A DNA stretch of 64,000 nucleotides from Bradyrhizobium sp. SK17 (GTDB taxonomy: Bacteria; Pseudomonadota; Alphaproteobacteria; Rhizobiales; Xanthobacteraceae). Below are positions 34,316-42,117 of the stretch, piece by piece. Within the stretch, counting starts at the first letter, position 1, and each line of letters opens with the position of its first letter. The notes beneath the pieces were generated by a model that was given only the letters and a program-made list of their open reading frames with translations, was not told the DNA's origin and did no database searches. The DNA is taken from assembly GCF_002831585.1 (NCBI RefSeq), contig NZ_CP025113.1, positions 3,177,001 through 3,241,000 on the forward strand, in the 5' to 3' direction. Position numbers and translations under genes: made by a program.

Positions 34316-35574
34316 GTGCCGAGCCTGTCGATCATCGACTGGGTGATCAGCGTGATCCCGTTCTCGGTGGTGCGGAAGCGTTTGCCGTCGAATTCGGGAT
34401 CCTCGCCGACCACCAGCCCTTCCGGAATCCGCACGCCGCGATCGATCACGACGTTCCTGAGCCGCGCGCCGCGCCCGACATTGACATAGGGCATGATCAC
34501 CGCGTTCTCGACATTGGCGTAGGAATTGACGTGCACGCCGGTGAACAGCAGCGACCGGCGCAGCGACGCGCCCGAGATGATACAGGCACCCGAGACCAGC
34601 GAGGTCACGGCCTGGCCGCGCCGGCCGTCCTCGTCATGGACGAACTTGGCGGGCGGGGTGATCTCGGCATAGGTCCAGATCGGCCATGCGCGGTCGTAGA
34701 GATCGAGTTCGGGCACCACGTCGGTGAGGTCGATGTTGGCGCCCCAATAGGCGTCGACGGTGCCGACGTCGCGCCAGTAGGAGCGCGGATCGTCGCCGGA
34801 GCGGACACAGGAATCGTTGAACTGGTGCGCGACGGCGCGACCGTGCTTGACGATGTAGGGGATGATGTCCTTGCCGAAATCATGGTTGGAATTCGGGTCG
34901 GCGGCATCGCGGCGCAGTTCATCGTACAAAAACTGCGAGTCGAACACGTAGATTCCCATGCTGGCGAGCGACTTGTCGGGCTTGCCGGGCATCGGCGGCG
35001 GATCGGCCGGCTTCTCCAGGAAGGACTGGATCACGCCGTTGTCGTCGACATGCATGATGCCGAAGCCTGAGGACTCCGCGCGCGGCATCTCGAGGCAGCC
35101 GACGGTGACGTCGGCGCCGCTCTCGACATGCTGTTTCAGCATGATCTCGTAATCCATCTTGTAGATGTGGTCGCCGGCCAGCACCAGGATGTACTTGGTG
35201 CCGTGCGCCTCGAGGATGTCGATGTTCTGGTACACCGCATCCGCCGTGCCGAGATACCAGTTGGTTTCCGAGACGCGCTGGCTCGCCGGCAGGATATCAA
35301 AGCTCTCGTTTCGCTCCGGGCGGAAGAAGTTCCAACCACCTTGCAGATGCCGGATCAGGCTGTGCGCCTTGTACTGGGTCGCCACCGCGATGCGGCGGAT
35401 GCCCGAGTTCACCGCATTGGAGAGCGCGAAATCGATGATGCGGGACTTGCCGCCGAAATAGACGGCAGGCTTGGCACGCTTGTCGGTGAGCTCCTGAAGT
35501 CTGCTGCCGCGTCCGCCGGCCAATACATAGGCGAGAGCGTGACGCGACAATGGTTCATTTCCGACGGATCTCAT
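34312..35574 (-). CDS. glgC: Glucose-1-phosphate adenylyltransferase (ADP-glucose pyrophosphorylase)
   Basis: Makes ADP-glucose from glucose-1-phosphate and ATP, the committed step of glycogen synthesis. 420 aa. The N-terminal pyrophosphorylase motif [13 protein letters not shown] and KPAVYFGG are at residues 18-40; [16 protein letters not shown] and [15 protein letters not shown] mark the left-handed beta-helix. Two ATGs occur: at 35580 the GGGAGG directly abuts it, while 35574 has proper 6-base spacing and is preferred. The 264-bp gap to the divergent rhodanese gene must contain the promoters of both. Regulation by fructose-6-phosphate/pyruvate is usual for alphaproteobacterial GlgC. Confidence 0.97.
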   Translation of the reverse strand: MRSVGNEPLSRHALAYVLAGGRGSRLQELTDKRAKPAVYFGGKSRIIDFALSNAVNSGIRRIAVATQYKAHSLIRHLQGGWNFFRPERNESFDILPASQRVSETNWYLGTADAVYQNIDILEAHGTKYILVLAGDHIYKMDYEIMLKQHVESGADVTVGCLEMPRAESSGFGIMHVDDNGVIQSFLEKPADPPPMPGKPDKSLASMGIYVFDSQFLYDELRRDAADPNSNHDFGKDIIPYIVKHGRAVAHQFNDSCVRSGDDPRSYWRDVGTVDAYWGANIDLTDVVPELDLYDRAWPIWTYAEITPPAKFVHDEDGRRGQAVTSLVSGACIISGASLRRSLLFTGVHVNSYANVENAVIMPYVNVGRGARLRNVVIDRGVRIPEGLVVGEDPEFDGKRFRTTENGITLITQSMIDRLGT

Positions 35575-35838
35575 GGTCATCCTCCCAGAACTTCAGGCGT
35601 GCTACCGCTTCAGGCTGGCCCCGCTACCTTCTCTTGTCCGGAAGGCCTGATCGGGCGCCAACGGGGCCGATCGGGAACGTAGCAAGTGCGCCCCGGTTGA
35701 GCAAAGCGGGATGACGGTTTTCGTTCCCCGGGTTTCGCCTCCCGGGAAGCGGGGTTGCGACTTGGTTAAATCTATTGACGACGCGCGATTTCGGCCTAGA
35801 GCAAGCCTGCGCATTTTTCCTGCCCAGGCCGGCATCTC

Positions 35839-37071
35839 ATGACAGTTTCTTCCGTCACCCCCCAGGACATCCGTTCGGCACTGCTGCTGCGCCGGGAGAT
35901 CGCGCTGCTCGACGTCAGGCACGAAGCGGAATTCGCCACCGGCCATCCGCTGTTCGCCGCCAACATGGCGGCCGGCCGGATCGCGCTCGAAGCCGAGCTG
36001 CGCCTGCCGCGCAAGGACGTGCCGATCGTGCTCTATGACAATGGTGAGGGACTGGTCACTGCCGCGGCCGAGCAGTTGCGGGCGCTCGGCTATGGCAACA
36101 TTGCGACGCTCGCCAGCGGCTTGCAGGGCTGGAAGGCAGCCGGCTACGAGGTGTTCGCGGACGTCAATTCCTACGCCAAGGCATTCGGCGAACTGGTCGA
36201 GGCACGGCGCCACACCCCGTCGCTCAGCGCCGACGAGGTCGCAGCGCTGATCTCCGCCAAAGCCAATATCGCGATCCTCGATGTCCGCCGCTTCGACGAA
36301 TATGCCACCATGAACATTCCGGGCTCGGTCAGCATGCCCGGCGCGGAGCTGGTGCTGCGCGCCGGCAGCGCCGCGCCCGATCCCGACACCACCATCATCG
36401 TCAACTGCGCCGGCCGCACCCGCTCGATCATCGGCACGCAATCGCTGATCAATGCCGGGCTGCCCAACAAGGTGCGGGCGCTGCGCAACGGCACGATCGG
36501 CTGGACGCTCGCGAAGCACGATCTCGAACACGGCGCGGAGAAGCGCGGCGGTGTCGGGCCGTTCGCGGGCGCCGCGGATAACGCGCGCGACGTCGCCTAT
36601 CGCGCCGGCGTCCGTCACATCGGCATGGCCGAGCTCGCCGCGCTGGACGGCGACGCACACCGCACGCTGTATCGCTTCGACGTGCGCGATGCGGACGACT
36701 ACGCCGCCGGTCATCTGGCCGGCTTCCGGCATTATGCCGGCGGCCAGCTGGTGCAGGAGATCGACATGGCAGCCCCGGTGCGCGGCGCACGCATCGTGCT
36801 GACCGACGACAAGGGCATCCGCGCCGACATGACGGCGTCCTGGCTCGCCCAGATGGGTTGGGAGGTGTATGTGCTCGAAGGTGGCTATGACGGCGCGCTC
36901 GAAGTCGGGCCGCCGCGCGTGGTGCCGCGGCCCGATCTCGCGCATCGCTACCGGCGGCCCTATGAAGGCACCGATGTCGCGGAACGGGCGATGCAGGCCT
37001 ATCTCGATTGGGAGTACGGCCTCGTCGACCAGCTCCGTCGCGACGGCACGCACGGGTTTTATGTGATCTGA
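35839..37071 (+). CDS. Triple rhodanese-domain protein
   Basis: 410 aa with three rhodanese-like domains, about residues 5-115, 130-240 and 270-385. Each shows the pattern 'DVRxxxE/Y' plus an active-site loop (DVRHEAEFATGH; DVRRFDEYATMNIPGS; DVRDADDYAAGHLAG). Only the middle domain has a Cys in the loop (VNCAGRTRS); the first has YDNGEG and the third TDDKG, so these are probably inactive. Predicted cytoplasmic sulfurtransferase handling thiosulfate or persulfide. No signal peptide. It diverges from glgC. The family is sometimes linked to sulfur assimilation, but no sulfur gene is next to it here. Confidence 0.88.
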   Translation: MTVSSVTPQDIRSALLLRREIALLDVRHEAEFATGHPLFAANMAAGRIALEAELRLPRKDVPIVLYDNGEGLVTAAAEQLRALGYGNIATLASGLQGWKAAGYEVFADVNSYAKAFGELVEARRHTPSLSADEVAALISAKANIAILDVRRFDEYATMNIPGSVSMPGAELVLRAGSAAPDPDTTIIVNCAGRTRSIIGTQSLINAGLPNKVRALRNGTIGWTLAKHDLEHGAEKRGGVGPFAGAADNARDVAYRAGVRHIGMAELAALDGDAHRTLYRFDVRDADDYAAGHLAGFRHYAGGQLVQEIDMAAPVRGARIVLTDDKGIRADMTASWLAQMGWEVYVLEGGYDGALEVGPPRVVPRPDLAHRYRRPYEGTDVAERAMQAYLDWEYGLVDQLRRDGTHGFYVI

Positions 37072-37097
37072 GCGGCGCGCGGCCCGGTTCATGCGTC

Positions 37098-37232
37098 GCG
37101 GCTATTCCCGTCATTGCGAGCCAACGGGTCGCGCGAACGCGCGCCCGATGACAGGCTCCGCGAAGCAATCCATGTCACCGCATATGCGGCAAGATGGATT
37201 GCTTCGTCGCTGTCGCTCCTCGCAATGACGAG
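37098..37232. repeat. Dispersed palindromic repeat with nested inverted repeats
   Basis: Outer arms GTCATTGCGAG (left) and CTCGCAATGAC (right) are perfect inverted repeats, and inner arms GAAGCAATCCAT and ATGGATTGCTTC are too. The element can fold into a long cruciform. It separates the convergent rhodanese and beta-propeller genes. This is a widely scattered Bradyrhizobium-type intergenic element; a second kind sits after most operons in this window. Confidence 0.75.
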
Positions 37233-37241
37233 GCTGGTTCC

Positions 37242-38201
37242 CTACTTCGGTAGCGCGACCGGCGTCAGCTTGAACGAGCCGGGGTCCTTGCCCTTGTTGT
37301 CGCCGATCAGGTAAGACAGCTTGCCTTCGGCGATCCAGCCGACGTCACCGATCTGCGTCACGGAGACGGGCTCGGCAAGACCGTCCTTGATGGTATCGAT
37401 CGTCGCCTCGTTGCCCTTCACCGTGACCTTGTCGAGCTTGCCGTTGCCCTCGATCAGCAGGAAGTCGCCGCCATGGGCGCGCAGCGCATCGGCGTGATCG
37501 AGCGGCCGCGACGGCTTCAGCTCGGTCACGGCACCGGCCTTGCCGTCCTTGACCTCGATCTTGAACAGCTTGGCCGGAATGAAGGTCGTGACATAGAGAT
37601 TGCCGTCGGCGCCGATCGCGATGCCGTCGAGCCCGACGCCGTCCTTGGCCGGTGCGAGTTGCGGATCGGTGGCGAAGGTCGCAAGCGCGGTGCCGCCCGG
37701 CTTCAGGCTGTAGACGTACGGCGCGAAGGAATCGCTGACATAGGCGGTGCCGTCGGCGCCAACTACGATGTCGTTGCAGAACGATTTCGGATCGCTCAGG
37801 GCAAAGCTGCCCTTTGGCGCGCCGCTCTTGAGATCGAAGGTTTTCAGCCAGGCGCCCTTGGTGTCGCTCGGTCCTGCGACGCCCATCGCGCTGATGTCGT
37901 TGGAGCAGACATAGAGCGTCCCGCTCTTCTCGTCGGCGAGCACGCCCAGCGTCGAGCGGCTGTCGCCGGCGCCCGGCTTGACCAGCTGCTCGGCCTTGCC
38001 GCCCGAGATCTTGGTCACCCCGCCATGATTGAAGCTGCCGACGTAGAGCGTCCCGTCGGAGGTCGAGGTCACGCTCTCCGGAAAACTCTTGTCAGGAACG
38101 CCCACCGGAGCGGTTTCGGCGCGGGCCGCGCCGGCCATGCCGAGCGCAAGGATGGCAGCCGCAGCGCTTGCGAGATTCTTGTTCTTTCGCGTTTTCTTCA
38201 C
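37242..38201 (-). CDS. Exported beta-propeller protein (SMP-30/NHL-like)
   Basis: 319 aa from the GTG at 38201. The N-terminus is basic (KKTRKNKN) followed by a hydrophobic ASAAAAILALGMAGAARA, a good Sec signal with cleavage before ETAPVG. The rest consists of repeated blade-like units (SDGTLYVGSFN, KSGTLYVCSND, ADGTAYVSDSF, ADGNLYVTTF), as in SMP-30/gluconolactonase-like or NHL six-bladed propellers. The frame is open to an ATG at 38309, which would add 36 residues encoded by a dispersed repeat in front of the signal peptide; I therefore prefer 38201, although a GTG with a weak ribosome site is not certain. Probable periplasmic lactonase or binding protein. Confidence 0.75.
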   Translation of the reverse strand: MKKTRKNKNLASAAAAILALGMAGAARAETAPVGVPDKSFPESVTSTSDGTLYVGSFNHGGVTKISGGKAEQLVKPGAGDSRSTLGVLADEKSGTLYVCSNDISAMGVAGPSDTKGAWLKTFDLKSGAPKGSFALSDPKSFCNDIVVGADGTAYVSDSFAPYVYSLKPGGTALATFATDPQLAPAKDGVGLDGIAIGADGNLYVTTFIPAKLFKIEVKDGKAGAVTELKPSRPLDHADALRAHGGDFLLIEGNGKLDKVTVKGNEATIDTIKDGLAEPVSVTQIGDVGWIAEGKLSYLIGDNKGKDPGSFKLTPVALPK

Positions 38202-38245
38202 GCGAACCGGTATCCACTTCGCTCGAAAACGCTCCAGTGCGGCGC
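38185..38245. repeat. Dispersed repeat overlapping the 5' end of the beta-propeller gene
   Basis: On the minus strand this reads GAGCGTTTTCGAGCG, AAGTGGATACCGGTTCGCG and GAAGAAAACGCG. This is the well-known rhizobial intergenic repeat in which CGTTTTC and GAAAACG form the outer arms. Here it lies in the coding frame of the upstream part of the gene and provides the GTG start and the first Lys residues. Confidence 0.6.
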
Positions 38246-38431
38246 GGCGGATCTCGAACGTCTCTCCCGTTGCGCGCGGACGGCCCGCGTCGCCTTTGTT
38301 TTTTATCATGATCGCGTTTCCTCAATGAACCTGGTTGGACCAGGCAGGATTGTGAGGCGATCGTCTCCGGCCGATGGTTGTTGTGTGCAGGGTTCCCGGC
38401 CGGATTGTCACCGCCTGCCTTGTCACCTCGA

Positions 38432-38449
38432 TATATACGATAGTATATA
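38432..38449. promoter_or_regulatory. Perfect AT-rich inverted repeat TATATAC-GATA-GTATATA
   Basis: Seven-base arms around a 4-base centre, 18 bases before the start of the small Cys-rich gene and inside the divergent gap to the beta-propeller gene. In this GC-rich genome such an AT palindrome stands out. It overlaps where a -10 element should be, so a dimeric repressor binding here would block the promoter. The cognate regulator is not identifiable in the window. Confidence 0.5.
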
Positions 38450-38466
38450 GCGAGAGGGAAGCTGCG

Positions 38467-38679
38467 ATGGCAGGAGCGCGCGCCATGCAACGGGAATTGG
38501 TGTCGCGGCGCCGATGCATGTGCTGCGGTGGCGTCATCGATGGGCTCGCTGACGATGAGGCGATCGAATTCGACGCGCGCATCGGCTTGTTTACCGACGA
38601 GTGCGCATTCGTCTGCAACAACTGCACCGCAAGCCTGATCGCGGCGCGGCGCAGACAGGAAACAGTGCGGCGGAAGTAG
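38467..38679 (+). CDS. Small Cys-rich protein, 70 aa (possible zinc-ribbon)
   Basis: Four cysteines are arranged as two pairs: RRCMCCGG near residues 17-21 and CAFVCNNC near residues 48-55, about 30 residues apart, with acidic sequence between. That fits a zinc-ribbon or treble-clef knuckle. The ATG at 38467 follows GAGAGGGAAG at good distance; a second ATG at 38485 is possible. No family is recognised. It is convergent with the serine hydrolase gene, with 17 bases between the stops. The perfect inverted repeat just upstream suggests tight regulation. Confidence 0.6.
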   Translation: MAGARAMQRELVSRRRCMCCGGVIDGLADDEAIEFDARIGLFTDECAFVCNNCTASLIAARRRQETVRRK

Positions 38680-38696
38680 CGCGAAGATGACCGATC

Positions 38697-39995
38697 TCAG
38701 TCCGGGCTGAACGCGTCGTACACCAGCTTGCGGAACGCGGGTGTGATGCGCTGGCGTTCGTTCTGGGTCTGCTCCAGCATGATGTAGATCATGTCGAGTT
38801 TCGGATCGACGCCGAAATAGGTGCCGCTGCCGCTGTCCCACTTCAGCTCGCCGATCGAGCCGGGTGGCGGCGGCTTGGCGATGCCGGGATCGGTCCGCAC
38901 CGCGATGCCGTAGCCGTAGCCGAAGCCGTCGCCGGGGAAGTACCAATAGTCGCGGCCGACACCGGAGCCCGGCCCGATATGGTCCGTCGTCATGTCCTTG
39001 AAGGCGGCCGGACTGAGATAGCGTTTGCCGTCGAGTTCGCCGCCATTGAGCAGCATCTGCGCGAAGCGCGCATAATCGAGAATGGTCGAGACCAGGCCGC
39101 CGCCGCCGGACTCCCACTCCGGATGCGCGCGCCGCTCGGTTTCGGAGTCGATCAGGATCTTGTCGGAGGGCAGCGGTTCCGCCAGCCGCGTCCGTTCGGC
39201 TTCCGCATCGAGCACGTATCTGGTGTCGTTCATTTTCAGGGGATCGAAGATCCGCTCCTTCTCGAACTGATAGAGCGACTTGCCCGAGACGATCTCGATC
39301 ACCCGGCCGAGCACGTCGGTCGAATGACCGTAGCGCCACAATGTCCCGGGCTGCCGCGACAGCGGTAGCTTGGCCAGCCTGGCCGTGAACTCCTTGTTGT
39401 CGAACTGTCCGTCGAACAGATGTCCCGCGCGATAGAGTTTCTGGACCCAGTCGGCGCCGATATATTCATAGGTGATGCCCGAGGTGTGCCGCATCAGGTC
39501 CTCGATCGTGATTGGACGGATCGGCGGCACCAGCTCGAGCTTGCTCAGATCGTTGCCGCCGTCCGGCTCGATGCCGACCTTCACGTCGGCGAACGCCGGA
39601 ATGTATTTCGACAGCGGATCCTGCGGCGACAGTTTGCCGTCAGCGACCAGCATCATCGCGGCGGTGTTGGTGACGGGCTTGGTCATCGAGCGCAGCGAGA
39701 ACATCGTGTCCAGGCGCATCGGCGACTTGGTCGTGACGTCGCGATAGCCGAAGGTCTTCAGATAGACCGGCTTGCCGTGTTGCTGGATCAGGATGACCGC
39801 GCCGGGAATGCGACCGCTCGAGACCTCGGCGTCGAAGAACTCGGTAATGCGTTCGAGTTTTCCCGGCGACGGGGCAGGGACGTCGGAGCCACGCGCGGCG
39901 CCCGATGTGACAAGTGCAAGACACAGGATCGCGGCCGTTGCCGCCCGACGCGTCCGCATCGCGATATGGACTGCTCGATCAAATCCGGACGACAT
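38697..39995 (-). CDS. Serine hydrolase, class C beta-lactamase/esterase family
   Basis: 432 aa from the ATG at 39995 (AGGGGCAG upstream). A signal peptide follows an N-terminal extension (MRTRRAATAAILCLALVTSGAARG), so the true start might be the ATG at 39959. The catalytic Ser-x-x-Lys is SMTK in FSLRSMTKPVTN; the second motif Tyr is in WRYGHSTDVLG. IPGAVILIQQHGKPVY and FGYGYGIAVRT are typical of the EstB/PbpX-like family. Exported esterase or D-peptidase is more likely than true beta-lactamase. It is unrelated in operon structure to its neighbours; the gap to the MocR gene is 109 bases. Confidence 0.88.
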   Translation of the reverse strand: MSSGFDRAVHIAMRTRRAATAAILCLALVTSGAARGSDVPAPSPGKLERITEFFDAEVSSGRIPGAVILIQQHGKPVYLKTFGYRDVTTKSPMRLDTMFSLRSMTKPVTNTAAMMLVADGKLSPQDPLSKYIPAFADVKVGIEPDGGNDLSKLELVPPIRPITIEDLMRHTSGITYEYIGADWVQKLYRAGHLFDGQFDNKEFTARLAKLPLSRQPGTLWRYGHSTDVLGRVIEIVSGKSLYQFEKERIFDPLKMNDTRYVLDAEAERTRLAEPLPSDKILIDSETERRAHPEWESGGGGLVSTILDYARFAQMLLNGGELDGKRYLSPAAFKDMTTDHIGPGSGVGRDYWYFPGDGFGYGYGIAVRTDPGIAKPPPPGSIGELKWDSGSGTYFGVDPKLDMIYIMLEQTQNERQRITPAFRKLVYDAFSPD

Positions 39996-40104
39996 TGGAA
40001 CGCTGCCCCTGTCTGATGCCCTTGAGCGCCTAAGCGTGGCGAGAGCGCTCCCGCGCACCATAATCTTCTTTGAGCGAGTTTATTCCTTAACGAAGGTCGA
40101 AAAT

Positions 40105-41481
40105 TTATACAATTTGCGTGGCGCCGACCGGCGTCCGCACGGCATTCGACAGCACCTGCAACGCCTGGCTCAACTCGGCGCGGTTGCGCGCGGCGCCGAG
40201 CGACACCCGGAGGCCGCGGGGCGCGGCTTCTCCAGCCGCAAAGGCGTCTTCGCCGACCACGGCGAGGCCATTGCGCATCAGATGCGACAGCAGGTCGGTG
40301 CCGTCGAAATGCTTCGGCAGGGGCATCCAGAGATGGTGGCTCGCCGGCCGCGCCGCGTAGGCCACGCCCTTGAGGAAGCGCGCCGCAAGCTGCTGGCGGG
40401 CAGCCGCCTCGTTGCGGATGGCACGGATGATGTCGGCGGCAACCCCCGAGCGTAGCCATTGCGTGACCAGCGCCACCATCAGCGATGGCGGCATCTGCAT
40501 GGTGGCCTGCATGCCGGCGCGCATGCGCTGCTCGGCGCTCGCATCGGGCGCCAGCAGATAGGCCACGCGCAAGGCTGGCGCGATGCATTTCGCGATGCTC
40601 GCGGCATAGTAAGTGTGCTCGGGAATCAGGGTCGCGATCGGCGCCATCTGCGGCTCGAGCGGGCCGTAGACGTCGTCCTCGATCAGGACGCAGCCGCGCT
40701 TCCTGATGATATCGGCGATCGCCTTGCGCCGGGCCGGCCCCATCGTCGCCGTGGTCGGGTTCTGCTGCGTCGGCACCAGATAGACCGCCTTCGGCTTGTG
40801 CTTGCGGCAGGCCTCGTCGAGCGCGTCGGGCCGCGCGCCCTCAGTATCCATCGCAACGCCGACCAGGCGGACGTCGAGCCGTGCCGCCGCGGCCTTGATG
40901 CCGGGGAATGTCAGCGCCTCCGTCAGCACGACGTCTCCGGGCGACGTCAGCGCCAGCAGGGCGTTGAAGATGATCGCCTGCGAACCCGGATAGATCACGA
41001 TGCGATCGGCCGATGCGTCAGGTACGCGTGGCGCGAGCCACGCCGCGCCGACCTCGCGTTCATCCGCGGTGCCGCCGGGACGGGTATAGCCGAGATAGGC
41101 GGAGAACCCGGCCTCGGAGCGGATGGTCGCCAGTCCCTGCGCGATCCGCAGGTCGAGATTGGCCTCGACCGGCTGTGGCGGCAGGTTCATCGACAGGTCG
41201 ATATTGACCGGCGTGGGCAGGTCGGACGCCGCGCGCGCGGTGGTCTCCGAGACGAAGGTGCCCTGGCCGACGCGGGCGTCGAGCAGTCCGCGCCGCCGTG
41301 CTTCGCCATAGGCGCGCGTCACCGTGGTGAGGTCGATGTCGAGCGCGGTCGCCAGCGCGCGATGGGTCGGCAGCCGCTGGCCGCGGACCAGCCGGCCGCT
41401 GGCGATATCGGCGGCGAGCGCATCGACGATGCGCAGGAACATCGGGCCGTGCCATTCCGAAACCGTAGGGATCCAATCCAT
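40105..41481 (-). CDS. MocR-type transcriptional regulator (GntR wHTH fused to aminotransferase class I domain)
   Basis: 458 aa. The N-terminal GntR winged helix spans about residues 12-80 (GRLVRGQRLPTHRALATAL, then TTVTRAYGEARRRGLL). The C-terminal fold-type I aminotransferase domain has the PLP Lys in ASIAKCIAPALRVAY, VYLVPTQQNPT and an EDDVYGPL aspartate motif. MocR proteins sense PLP or amino compounds and usually act on a divergent gene and themselves. ATG at 41481 was chosen because the frame before it crosses the direct repeats. Two copies of ATTGTATG 21 bp apart lie in the divergent gap to the DUF983 gene. Confidence 0.92.
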   Translation of the reverse strand: MDWIPTVSEWHGPMFLRIVDALAADIASGRLVRGQRLPTHRALATALDIDLTTVTRAYGEARRRGLLDARVGQGTFVSETTARAASDLPTPVNIDLSMNLPPQPVEANLDLRIAQGLATIRSEAGFSAYLGYTRPGGTADEREVGAAWLAPRVPDASADRIVIYPGSQAIIFNALLALTSPGDVVLTEALTFPGIKAAAARLDVRLVGVAMDTEGARPDALDEACRKHKPKAVYLVPTQQNPTTATMGPARRKAIADIIRKRGCVLIEDDVYGPLEPQMAPIATLIPEHTYYAASIAKCIAPALRVAYLLAPDASAEQRMRAGMQATMQMPPSLMVALVTQWLRSGVAADIIRAIRNEAAARQQLAARFLKGVAYAARPASHHLWMPLPKHFDGTDLLSHLMRNGLAVVGEDAFAAGEAAPRGLRVSLGAARNRAELSQALQVLSNAVRTPVGATQIV

Positions 41482-41503
41482 GCAATTCGACGCTTTGTCT
41501 TTG

Positions 41504-41532
41504 ATTGTATGCTCTTGAATCCATATTGTATG
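41504..41532. promoter_or_regulatory. MocR-type direct repeat ATTGTATG x2, 21-bp spacing
   Basis: ATTGTATG occurs at 41504-41511 and again at 41525-41532, same orientation, 21 bases (two helical turns) apart. Known MocR regulators such as PdxR and GabR bind direct repeats spaced this way. The pair lies 23 bases before the MocR start (leftward) and 60 bases before the DUF983 start (rightward). Confidence 0.6.
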
Positions 41533-41591
41533 GATCATCAGATCAGGTCAAGGACAACAGCCAAAGGAAGACGGCCAAAGGAGAACGACAA

Positions 41592-42023
41592 ATGACCGAG
41601 ACGGTTTCCCTGCAAAAGGCGATGTGGCGCGGCTTCACGATGAAGTGCCCGAACTGCGGGCGCGGCCATCTGTTCGGCCGTTTCCTCAAGGTGGCGGATC
41701 ATTGCGAGGTGTGCAGCGAGGACTTCACGCCGCAGCGCGCCGACGACTTCCCGGCCTATCTCGTCATCGTCGTGGTCGGCCACGTCGTGGTGCCGGCGCT
41801 GCTCTGGATGGAAATGGCCTACGCGCCGCCGGCCTGGCTGCAACTTGCGATCTGGTTGCCGGTGACCTTGTTCAGCGCACTCGCGCTGCTGCAACCGACC
41901 AAGGGCGCGATCGTCGGCCTGCAATGGCAGCTCGGGATGGAAGGATTTGCGGCGACGCGACGTGTCGTCGCGCGGACCCGCGACTTGTCCGCCGTAGCTC
42001 AGCGAGCGAAGGCGGGAGCCTGA
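41592..42023 (+). CDS. DUF983 family membrane protein
   Basis: 143 aa. The N-terminal zinc-ribbon-like part has two CxxC pairs (MKCPNCGRGHLF and HCEVCSEDF) at residues 18-45, followed by RADDFPAYLVIVVVGHVVVPALLW and a second hydrophobic segment (LQLAIWLPVTLFSALALL). This is the complete DUF983 architecture, two transmembrane helices behind a Cys motif. Function is unknown; in rhizobia it is often near cytochrome oxidase genes, but not here. It faces the MocR regulator, whose direct repeats lie in the shared promoter region and may control it. Confidence 0.92.
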   Translation: MTETVSLQKAMWRGFTMKCPNCGRGHLFGRFLKVADHCEVCSEDFTPQRADDFPAYLVIVVVGHVVVPALLWMEMAYAPPAWLQLAIWLPVTLFSALALLQPTKGAIVGLQWQLGMEGFAATRRVVARTRDLSAVAQRAKAGA

Positions 42024-42031
42024 GGCAGACT

Positions 42032-42116
42032 ACGGCATCGTAGCCCGGATGAGCGAAGCGACATCCGGGTTCTTTTCGGCCCCGCATATCGCTGCGCTCA
42101 TGCGGGCTACGGGTTC
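42032..42116. repeat. Dispersed palindromic repeat (GTAGCCCGGATGAGCG type)
   Basis: Left part GTAGCCCGGATGAGCGAAGCG with ACATCCGGG, right part CCCGCAT...ATGCGGGCTAC. Inner and outer arms are inverted (GTAGCCCG with CGGGCTAC). It fills the whole gap between the convergent DUF983 and MFS genes and might act as bidirectional terminator. Confidence 0.7.
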
Positions 42117-42117
42117 A

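Noticed and set aside
37098..37232. CRISPR-like or tRNA-like structure in the repeats between genes
   Set aside because: The elements are single palindromic units without regular spacers, and none folds into a cloverleaf with a CCA/anticodon pattern.
31239..39995. Two class C beta-lactamases as resistance genes
   Set aside because: Both have Ser-x-x-Lys but Tyr-x-His-type second motifs as in EstB-like esterases or D-peptidases; no ampR-like regulator is next to them.
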